NCBI GenBank assembly: GCA_903903365.1
Contig: CAIUYS010000324.1
Span: 1-6,322 of the forward strand
Source of the DNA: an uncultured Methylococcaceae bacterium
GTDB lineage: Bacteria > Pseudomonadota > Gammaproteobacteria > Methylococcales > Methylomonadaceae
DNA length: 6,322 bases
Reading direction: 5' to 3'
A program made the position numbers and the translations under genes. Each line of letters begins with the position of its first letter. Position 1 is the stretch's first letter. Under the pieces are notes generated by a model, which ran no database searches, was not told the origin of the DNA, and saw only the letters and a list, made by a program, of their open reading frames with translations. Positions 1 through 6,322 of the stretch are shown here, piece after piece.

Positions 1-855
1 GGTCTTCATAAAAATGGCTCAGTGGTGCCGCTGGATCTGTCCATAGCGGAGTATTCAATCGACAATACGCACTATTTTACGACTATTGTCCGAGATGTGA
101 GTTTACGCAAACATCAGGAACAACAAGACAAGGAACATCTAAACCAACTCTCCCATGTCACCCGTCTGGGACTGATGGGTGAAATGGCTTCAGGCATTGC
201 CCATGAAGTTAACCAACCCCTGACGGCTGTCACCACCTATACGCAAGTCAGTTTAAACCTTATTAAAGCTGAAAAGCCTGATTTGGAAAAGCTCTCGGAA
301 ATTTTGCATAAAACCCAGCAACAAGCGTTAAGAGCGGGTCGGATAATTCATCGTATGAGGGAATTTGTTAAAACCCATGCCACACAACGTTCAATCGCTG
401 ACATTAATACCTTGATTAATAACGCGGCCGGCCTGTGTGTTGATGAGGTTAAAGAACATAACATAACGCTAAGTTTCGAACTGGAAGAGCAACTGCCGCC
501 TGTCAATGTCGATCAGGTACAAATTGAACAGGTTCTCATAAACCTGATCAGAAATAGTATTGATGCCTTGCAAAACTCTCCTGAAAACCAGGATCGCCGC
601 TTAAGCATCCAGAGTGAATTGACTTCCAACAATAGCATACAAGTCAGAATAAAGGACAATGGACAGGGAATTGATGAAGACCAGCAAGAAAAAATATTAA
701 TGCCTTTTTTCACCACCAAGTCAGACGGCATGGGTATGGGACTTTCCATCAGCAGCTCACTCATCGAAGCCCATGAAGGCTATTTGCATTTTAATAGCCA
801 ACCAGGGAAAGGCACTACTTTTTATTTCACCTTGCCGGCACGCAATAAGCAATAA
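1..855 (+). CDS. PAS-containing sensor histidine kinase, C-terminal part (5' end outside window)
   Basis: The frame is open from base 1, so the true start lies upstream; the GTG codons at 22 and 25 are internal. Residues are counted from base 1. Residues 1-37 look like the end of a PAS domain and its exit (a KNGSVVPLDLS stretch, then IVRDVSLRK), followed by a short helical linker. The phospho-acceptor H-box is GIAHEVNQPLTA with His68 at nt 202-204. The ATPase domain follows: N-box LINLIRNSIDAL with Asn185, G1 box DNGQGI (219-224), F-box PFFTTK (235-240) and G2 box GMGMGL (243-248). The H-box is of the FixL/DctB/TodS type, so it should autophosphorylate and pass phosphate to a response regulator. 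No response-regulator gene follows on this strand, and any partner would have to be upstream or elsewhere. No membrane segment is visible in this part, and the ligand cannot be inferred. The stop codon lies in a heptamer repeat. Confidence 0.93.
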   Translation, partial: GLHKNGSVVPLDLSIAEYSIDNTHYFTTIVRDVSLRKHQEQQDKEHLNQLSHVTRLGLMGEMASGIAHEVNQPLTAVTTYTQVSLNLIKAEKPDLEKLSEILHKTQQQALRAGRIIHRMREFVKTHATQRSIADINTLINNAAGLCVDEVKEHNITLSFELEEQLPPVNVDQVQIEQVLINLIRNSIDALQNSPENQDRRLSIQSELTSNNSIQVRIKDNGQGIDEDQQEKILMPFFTTKSDGMGMGLSISSSLIEAHEGYLHFNSQPGKGTTFYFTLPARNKQ

Positions 856-887
856 GCAATAAGCAATAAGCAATAAGCAATAAGCAA
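842..887. repeat. Tandem heptanucleotide repeat (GCAATAA)x6 plus partial copy
   Basis: Six perfect copies of GCAATAA occupy 842-883, followed by a partial GCAA at 884-887. The kinase reads into the array and stops at TAA 853-855, within copy 2, so its last residues (NKQ) are repeat-encoded. Seven is not a multiple of three, so an array of three or more copies gives a TAA in every frame. Gaining copies would not change the protein end. Such arrays can change copy number by replication slippage. No function is evident. Confidence 0.95.
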
Positions 888-945
888 ATGGCAGCCAAAA
901 CCGTTTCCTATATCAATAAGTATCTACACAAATAAAAGCCCGGTA

Positions 946-1075
946 GGGTGCGAATCGCGCATCACAACCATGCCAGAGAAAGAAACCCAATAGGCTAAAG
1001 GTAGAAAAAAATAAGTGATTGTGGTGCAAATAAAGCCGTTTAGTGAATGCGGTTTTAGGTGCGCGATGCGCACCC
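946..1075. repeat. REP/MITE-like element with 18-bp terminal inverted repeats
   Basis: The left end GGGTGCGAATCGCGCATC (946-963) matches the reverse complement of the right end GGTGCGCGATGCGCACCC (1058-1075) at 16 of 18 positions. The right end is itself a hairpin: GGTGCGC and GCGCACC pair around a GAT loop. The ~94-bp interior is AT-richer and holds no credible gene. Two facing, individually palindromic units are the arrangement of paired REP sequences or a small non-autonomous element. I see no clear target-site duplication and no transposase. It fills most of the gap between the kinase and the small membrane protein, and may shape the 3' end of the kinase transcript. Confidence 0.7.
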
Positions 1076-1139
1076 ACTGTCCTATCTTAACTTGGTAGCC
1101 AACTTTTTTAACCAACACTCAATCTATGTGAGGTGATTT

Positions 1140-1499
1140 ATGGAACACCCAGGTAAAACCAAACTAATAACAAAAGTACTGATAGTGGGACTGGTGATTG
1201 CGATTTTTAGCTATTTATTTCATCCTGAGGTTGGCCAATTTAGCATCATAATGAACGGCGCACCGGTTGCCAATTCGTTGATTCATCTTGCCGCTATTCC
1301 GTCATTTTTAGTGATTATGCTCATCACGGGGGTGCTGATAGTCTTGTTGTTTTTAGGTGTCGGCGTATTCCTGTTTATGGCGGCCGCCTTTGTTGCATTA
1401 CTGGGGGTAGCCATTGTCGTGCCTTTTTTCTGGCCGATACTGCTGATCATTTTTCTGATCATCGCGCTGACATCTTTTAGCCCAAACGGTAAGGCCTGA
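1140..1499 (+). CDS. Small hydrophobic membrane protein, unknown function (119 aa)
   Basis: I do not recognise this family. The ATG is preceded by GAGGTG at 1130-1135, a good ribosome-binding site at suitable distance. The protein is strongly hydrophobic, with a positively charged N-terminus (HPGKTKLITK). A first membrane segment lies at about residues 11-27. After a short polar stretch (28-48), near-continuous hydrophobic sequence runs from about 52 to 112, enough for two or three more helices. There are very few charged residues after position 30, and the tail is short and polar (SPNGKA). No catalytic or binding motif is visible. The coding call rests on the ribosome-binding site, the intact frame and a composition typical of inner-membrane proteins. 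The stop lies only 5 bp from the stop of the opposing metallohydrolase gene, so the two are convergent and not an operon. Confidence 0.75.
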   Translation: MEHPGKTKLITKVLIVGLVIAIFSYLFHPEVGQFSIIMNGAPVANSLIHLAAIPSFLVIMLITGVLIVLLFLGVGVFLFMAAAFVALLGVAIVVPFFWPILLIIFLIIALTSFSPNGKA

Positions 1500-1504
1500 G
1501 TATT

Positions 1505-2206
1505 TTAAATATCCAAACGGGCGCCATTGCTTTTTAACCACGCACCACAGTCGCGATAATCATGACAATACCTTTCAACGGCTTTCCAGAAAGCAGGCGA
1601 ATGGTTGTGATGCAAGATATGACATAACTCGTGAATGACCACATAATTAACTATGCGGTCAGGCGCGATAATAATTTTCCAGTTATATTGAATGCCTGCC
1701 GTAACGCTGCAACTTCCCCATCTTGCTTTAAATGATTTTATGGTAACGGATGAAGCATTAACGCCAATCATTCTGGAATAATGCTCGGTCTTGTCTCTCA
1801 ATGCTGATTCAGCTTGCTGCTTAAACCATTTAATTAGTAATTGCTTGATAGCCTGGGCGTTGTCTGCGGCCTTATCCCTGACTGAAACCACCAATTCATC
1901 TTGATGGAGTTTAATGGCCGGATAAAGACCTGATTCAATTTTTAACGGGTGACTTTTATCCAGACAAGAAAAGGCTTCACCCGAAATAAATTCTTTCGGT
2001 TTAATGGCAATAATTTCTTTCTGGATAGCCAATTTTTCTTTTATCCAGCGGGTCTTTTCAGTCACTAAAGATTCAATCACTGCACGGCTTAAACGCTCGG
2101 GAACTATAACAAATACTTTGCCTTTTTGTATTTTTATGGCTGAGGTTTTTCTTTTGGAAGAACGAATTATCTCGGCAACAAAGCCGTTTCCTTGTATGAC
2201 CGTCAT
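1505..2206 (-). CDS. YgjP/DUF45-family zinc metallohydrolase (M48-like, HExxH)
   Basis: The protein is 233 aa with no signal peptide, so probably cytoplasmic. The C-terminal half carries the family signature: RWGSCS at 162-167, then the HExxH zinc motif HELCH at 192-196 with Glu193 as likely general base, and a downstream NHSPAFW with His202 as probable third zinc ligand. The arrangement matches the YgjP-like / DUF45 group, often labelled M48-family metallopeptidase or metal-dependent hydrolase and related to the SprT and WLM proteases. The N-terminal ~130 residues form a basic, helical region typical of the longer members; E. coli YgjP is shorter. The physiological substrate of this family is not firmly established. 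The ATG at 2206-2204 is preceded on the minus strand by AAAGG about 7 nt upstream, which supports the start. It is transcribed divergently from the carbonic-anhydrase-like gene across a 138-bp gap. Confidence 0.9.
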   Translation of the reverse strand: MTVIQGNGFVAEIIRSSKRKTSAIKIQKGKVFVIVPERLSRAVIESLVTEKTRWIKEKLAIQKEIIAIKPKEFISGEAFSCLDKSHPLKIESGLYPAIKLHQDELVVSVRDKAADNAQAIKQLLIKWFKQQAESALRDKTEHYSRMIGVNASSVTIKSFKARWGSCSVTAGIQYNWKIIIAPDRIVNYVVIHELCHILHHNHSPAFWKAVERYCHDYRDCGAWLKSNGARLDI

Positions 2207-2334
2207 GCTGTACCTTTAAAATCAGAGTGATTTGTCGTTTTTAACATTGCCAAGCGCCTAACATTAATTTAACTATCCCCAAAAAGTGATTTTATGTCAA
2301 TATCCCATTTATTTTCATGTTTGTTTTAAAATAA

Positions 2335-2340
2335 AGGAAG
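2335..2340 (+). promoter_or_regulatory. Ribosome-binding site deciding a GTG start
   Basis: AGGAAG ends 4 nt before the GTG at 2345. No in-frame ATG lies between it and the conserved N-terminal sequence, so it supports GTG as the initiation codon of the carbonic-anhydrase-family gene. Confidence 0.8.
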
Positions 2341-2344
2341 TCTT

Positions 2345-2890
2345 GTGTCAATTAGAAAATTTAACGAGAAGCAACCTGTCATTGGCGAGTCCGTTTATAT
2401 TGATGACAGCGCTGTCGTCATTGGTGATGTGACGCTAGGCAATGACGTATCGATATGGCCTGCCACCGTTATTAGAGGCGATGTCGAAAGTATAAAAATT
2501 GGTGACGGCACCAATGTTCAAGATGGCTCTGTACTGCATGTATCTCATGCCGGCCCGTTTTCTACACAAGGCCATTCCTTAACCATAGGCAAGGGCGTAA
2601 CCATTGGACATAAAGCCGTGGTGCATGCCTGCACCGTAGGTGATTATTGTCTGATTGGCATTGGCGCAATTATCATGGATGACGCGGTTCTCGAAGATTA
2701 TGTCATGCTGGGGGCAGGTTCTTTGGTGGCACCCGGAAAAAGACTTGAAAGCGGTTTTTTATATGTAGGTTCGCCTGCCAAACAGATAAGACCGTTAAAA
2801 GAATCCGAAAAAGAGTTTTTGGAATATTCAGCACAACATTATGTGCAGTTGAAAAATGAGTATTTAAAACAGGGAAAAGAATCCATTTAA
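2345..2890 (+). CDS. Gamma-carbonic-anhydrase-family protein (YrdA/PaaY-like, left-handed beta-helix)
   Basis: This 181-aa protein is of normal length for the family. It shows hexapeptide repeats (IGDVTLGNDVSIWP, then TIGKGVTIGH, VGDYCLIGIG and so on) that form a trimeric left-handed beta-helix, closed by a C-terminal helix (about 152-176). Features of gamma-class carbonic anhydrases are visible: Arg44 and Asp46 in VIRGD, Gln59-Asp60 in NVQDGSVLH, and three candidate metal-binding histidines, His65, His89 and His94. The long acidic loop with the proton-shuttle glutamate of archaeal Cam is absent, as in CamH/YrdA-type members. Many of these have weak or no measured CO2-hydrating activity. It could therefore hydrate CO2 or do something related; the fold and metal site are secure, the reaction is not. 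It starts at GTG behind a good ribosome-binding site and appears monocistronic. Confidence 0.93.
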   Translation: MSIRKFNEKQPVIGESVYIDDSAVVIGDVTLGNDVSIWPATVIRGDVESIKIGDGTNVQDGSVLHVSHAGPFSTQGHSLTIGKGVTIGHKAVVHACTVGDYCLIGIGAIIMDDAVLEDYVMLGAGSLVAPGKRLESGFLYVGSPAKQIRPLKESEKEFLEYSAQHYVQLKNEYLKQGKESI

Positions 2891-2901
2891 AAGCTGTTGT
2901 C

Positions 2902-3180
2902 CCCGAAAGACACGAAAAGATTTAAAGAGACACTTGGGATCGTGCATATAGATTTTCAGATAAATAATTTCGATGCCTAACGGATACCATCCCAATATCG
3001 TTAAGTTAAGCGCAAATTGTTTAAAAAACTGGAGTGCAATCGCTTCAGCTATTGCCTGCACAACAGCTAAAGCGGTTTTACTCCAGTTGACTGCTTAACT
3101 TAACGGCATTTTTTATGATAAAAAAGTGTCAACTACTTTTAGGCTTCTATGAAGGATGCCCTTTTTTCGTGTCTTTCGGG
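2902..3180. repeat. 279-bp unit bounded by perfect 17-bp inverted repeats, filling a convergent gap
   Basis: CCCGAAAGACACGAAAA at 2902-2918 recurs as its exact reverse complement at 3164-3180. Inside sits a second pair, TTGGGAT (2934-2940) and ATCCCAA (2989-2995), and the long hairpin at 2999-3105. The unit covers nearly the whole 313-bp space between the carbonic-anhydrase-like gene and aroE. Open frames within it overlap the hairpin arms and look like neither neighbour, so I call no gene. The right copy is flanked by a further related CACGAAAAG on the minus strand, suggesting a degenerate short repeat family. No target-site duplication is obvious. It may be an interspersed non-coding repeat or MITE-like insertion. 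Confidence 0.7.
2999..3105 (+). terminator. Long imperfect hairpin followed by T run, possible terminator
   Basis: The outer arms CGTTAAGTTAAGC (2999-3011) and GCTTAACTTAACG (3093-3105) are a perfect 13-bp inverted repeat. After an asymmetric internal loop (3012-3026 against 3089-3092), AACTGGAGT (3027-3035) pairs perfectly with ACTCCAGTT (3080-3088). Pairing continues with a few mismatches and wobbles to 3054 against 3061, leaving a 6-nt loop. On the plus strand a run of six T follows at 3109-3114, which would suit termination of the upstream gene. The stem is much longer than a normal intrinsic terminator and is only moderately GC-rich, so a repeat-element origin is at least as likely. Confidence 0.55.
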
Positions 3181-3203
3181 CTTTTCGTGGGCAAATCGCT
3201 TTT

Positions 3204-5094
<1,891 letters not shown>

Positions 5095-5112
5095 CCTTTA
5101 CGATTAACGATT

Positions 5113-5121
5113 ATTGTATCA
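5113..5121 (-). promoter_or_regulatory. Candidate extended -10 promoter for hemB-aroE
   Basis: On the minus strand the sequence reads TGATACAAT: a TACAAT box (5 of 6 to TATAAT) preceded by the TG of an extended -10. The matching -35 is poor (ATATCA at 17-bp spacing), as is tolerated with extended -10 sites. It would start transcription near 5106 and give a ~60-nt leader. This is a by-eye call. Confidence 0.4.
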
Positions 5122-5180
5122 GGGAATAGTCTTACTGATATTTGAAAAATATGACAACTACACACCACTGGCTTGAATTT

Positions 5181-5186
5181 AGAGGG
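5181..5186 (+). promoter_or_regulatory. Ribosome-binding site deciding the mlaC-like start
   Basis: AGAGGG ends 4 nt before ATG 5191. A longer frame from TTG 5173 would place this site inside the coding region and add six residues ahead of the charged start of the signal peptide, so ATG 5191 is preferred. Confidence 0.8.
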
Positions 5187-5190
5187 TTTT

Positions 5191-5826
5191 ATGATCATTA
5201 AACGCTACACATTATTTGGTTTTTTTGCAGTATTGATGGCGCTATCACCCATTACGGTTCTAATGGCTGCTGACTTGTCACCGCCGCAACAAGCCATTGA
5301 GCTTGCTTCGACAAAATTACAACAAAAAATGCAGGATAAATCCTTTATCAAGGATTTTACAAAGGTTACCCGGTTTGTTAATGAAGCTATTTTGCCGAGC
5401 ACTGATTTTGACAAAATTTCCGCATTAGTCTTGGGAAAACTTTGGAAAGACGCGACACCAGACGAACGGGAGCGCTTTAAGAAAGAGTTTCAAACGCTAC
5501 TGGTAAGAACTTATTCACGTGCCTTTGTCGAGTTTAAAGACTGGTCGATTCGTTATTTGCCCATTGAAATGGAAGCTGACGCAACCAAAGTTATTGTAAA
5601 AACAGAAGTATTACAACCGGGCCTTCAGCCTGTTGCCGTGAATTACCGCATGTTGCTGAGTAACGGTACCTGGAAAGCCTATGACATTATGATTGAAGGT
5701 GTCAGCTTGGTCACTAACTACCGCACGACGTTTACCAGCGAAGTTCAAACCAAAGGCTCATTAAGCGCCGTTATCGATAGTTTGGCAAAACGTAATACCG
5801 AAGCACTCGCGGCAAAAAACTCATAA
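5191..5826 (+). CDS. mlaC: MlaC/Ttg2D-family periplasmic phospholipid-binding protein
   Basis: Members of this family carry phospholipids (or, for HpnM, are linked to hopanoids) across the periplasm between the outer membrane and an inner-membrane ABC transporter. From ATG 5191 the protein is 211 aa. It has a typical signal peptide: MIIKR, a hydrophobic core at about 8-25, and probable cleavage near LMA-A at 24-27. The mature part matches the family in length and layout: an N-terminal helical segment, a central QTLLVRTYSRAF (101-112), the beta-strand segment with NGTWKAYDIMIEGVSLV (158-174), and the ending NYRTTFTSEV plus a helix with LAKRN. The usual partner genes mlaF, mlaE, mlaD and mlaB are not next to it, since hemB lies upstream and cmoB downstream. 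It is therefore an orphan copy, and HpnM-type function cannot be excluded. The family is secure; the exact subfamily is not. Confidence 0.87.
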   Translation: MIIKRYTLFGFFAVLMALSPITVLMAADLSPPQQAIELASTKLQQKMQDKSFIKDFTKVTRFVNEAILPSTDFDKISALVLGKLWKDATPDERERFKKEFQTLLVRTYSRAFVEFKDWSIRYLPIEMEADATKVIVKTEVLQPGLQPVAVNYRMLLSNGTWKAYDIMIEGVSLVTNYRTTFTSEVQTKGSLSAVIDSLAKRNTEALAAKNS

Positions 5827-5866
5827 AATTTACCGCAAGTTAAGTTAGCTCGCAAGAATAAACCGC

Positions 5867-5910
5867 TACAGATTCACAGCATAAATTTATTTATACGCTG
5901 TGAATCTGTA
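5867..5910 (+). terminator. Strong 14-bp hairpin downstream of the mlaC-like gene
   Basis: TACAGATTCACAGC (5867-5880) and GCTGTGAATCTGTA (5897-5910) are perfect inverted repeats around a 16-nt AT-rich loop. The hairpin lies 40 bp after the stop. No T run follows directly; the nearest, six T, is at 5924-5929. It could end or stabilise the mlaC-like transcript, or be a repeat element. A classic intrinsic terminator would have the T run immediately after the stem. Confidence 0.5.
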
Positions 5911-6011
5911 ACAAGGTGTGTTGTTTTTTGACACAACTAACCTTACACATTCCCGCCAGTCGTTACGCCAAAACCGCTCACTGACCCAATCCTGCCAACT
6001 ATCCATTTTAA

Positions 6012-6322
6012 ATGATTGATTATCAACCATTATATAACACCTTACTTGATGCAAAAGCCGATACCTGGGTCGAACTATTACCCGGTCAACTTGCCAGTGC
6101 GTTTGCTACAGCCAAGCACGGCACACTGTCGCAATGGCAGAACGCAATCGAGAACCTGCCACCATTAACCACAGCACACCGGTTACTGGATGCTGATGAC
6201 GTGCAAATAGGCCTGTCAACTGACTTGCCTGAAGCCGATCTGCTGGCACTTGAACAGCAACTAAAAACACTGCATCCCTGGCGCAAAGGCCCCTACAATT
6301 TATTCGGTATTAAAATTGATAC
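6012..6322 (+). CDS. cmoB: tRNA U34 carboxymethyltransferase, N-terminal part (3' end outside window)
   Basis: CmoB transfers a carboxymethyl group from carboxy-SAM (made by CmoA) to 5-hydroxyuridine at tRNA wobble position 34, giving 5-carboxymethoxyuridine, which is then methylated in some tRNAs. 103 complete codons are present before the window edge, of roughly 320 expected, so the methyltransferase domain is not visible. The translation follows the E. coli protein along its length: MIDYQPLY at the start, W-x-E-x-LP-x-Q at 19-26, HG...QW.NA at 36-45, and LHPWRKGPYNLFGIKID at 87-103. The last contains Lys92, equivalent to the carboxy-SAM-contacting Lys91 of E. coli. ATG 6012 gives the conserved MID start, although no clear ribosome-binding site precedes it. 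No cmoA precedes it in this window, whereas the two are often adjacent in other gammaproteobacteria. Confidence 0.93.
   Translation, partial: MIDYQPLYNTLLDAKADTWVELLPGQLASAFATAKHGTLSQWQNAIENLPPLTTAHRLLDADDVQIGLSTDLPEADLLALEQQLKTLHPWRKGPYNLFGIKID

Noticed and set aside
924..1118. Minus-strand 64-codon frame between the kinase and the small membrane protein
   Set aside because: It covers the inverted-repeat element, has no credible start signal and no recognisable motif.
1444..1462. Two TGATCAT copies near the end of the small membrane protein gene
   Set aside because: They encode repeated Leu-Ile-Ile stretches in a membrane helix, so coding constraint explains them.
2326..2332. TAAAAT as a -10 for the carbonic-anhydrase-like gene
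   Set aside because: It ends only 2-3 bp before the ribosome-binding site, so a transcript starting there would lose or truncate that site.
2864..3061. Minus-strand 65-codon frame across the end of the carbonic-anhydrase-like gene and the repeat
   Set aside because: It overlaps the hairpin arm and the end of a real gene, and has no ribosome-binding site. If homologues turn up they are likely mis-annotated copies of the repeat.
5173..5190. TTG start extending the mlaC-like protein by six residues
   Set aside because: It would put the AGAGGG ribosome-binding site inside the coding sequence and add an acidic segment before the signal peptide.
5928..5933. Perfect TTGACA as a -35 for cmoB
   Set aside because: No acceptable -10 lies at 16-18 bp spacing; the sequence there is GC-rich (TCCCGC).

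Overview
This window looks like a chromosomal housekeeping region of a gammaproteobacterium of moderate GC content. The evidence is a CmoB N-terminus very close to the enterobacterial form as I recall it, a Pseudomonas-type magnesium HemB, an MlaC/Ttg2D-family periplasmic protein and a FixL/DctB-type sensor kinase. The repeat-rich intergenic regions would fit an environmental lineage such as a Methylococcales methanotroph, but that placement is a guess.

Layout: (1) nt 1-855 (+) is the C-terminal part of a PAS-containing sensor histidine kinase, cut by the window edge; its stop codon lies inside six tandem copies of the heptamer GCAATAA. (2) nt 856-1139 is intergenic and holds a ~130-bp element bounded by 18-bp inverted repeats. 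(3) nt 1140-1499 (+) is a small unrecognised membrane protein, tail to tail with (4) nt 1505-2206 (-), a YgjP/DUF45-type HExxH metallohydrolase. (5) nt 2345-2890 (+) is a gamma-carbonic-anhydrase-family protein with a GTG start. (6) nt 2891-3203 is a 313-bp gap between convergent genes. It is filled by nested inverted repeats: an outer 17-bp perfect pair, and an inner ~107-bp hairpin followed by a T run. (7) nt 3204-5047 (-) is hemB followed by aroE, overlapping by ATGA. (8) nt 5048-5190 is the divergent promoter region, with a palindrome in the likely hemB leader. (9) nt 5191-5826 (+) is an mlaC-like gene without its usual ABC-transporter neighbours. (10) nt 5827-6011 is intergenic with a strong 14-bp hairpin. 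(11) nt 6012 to the window end (+) is the first 103 codons of cmoB.

The genes do not form one pathway. hemB (tetrapyrroles) and aroE (aromatic amino acids) are probably co-transcribed. The others look like separate transcription units: sensing, possible CO2/bicarbonate chemistry, envelope lipid transport and tRNA wobble modification. I found no defence island, phage, CRISPR array, biosynthetic cluster or convincing new system. The least explained material is the intergenic repeat structure.
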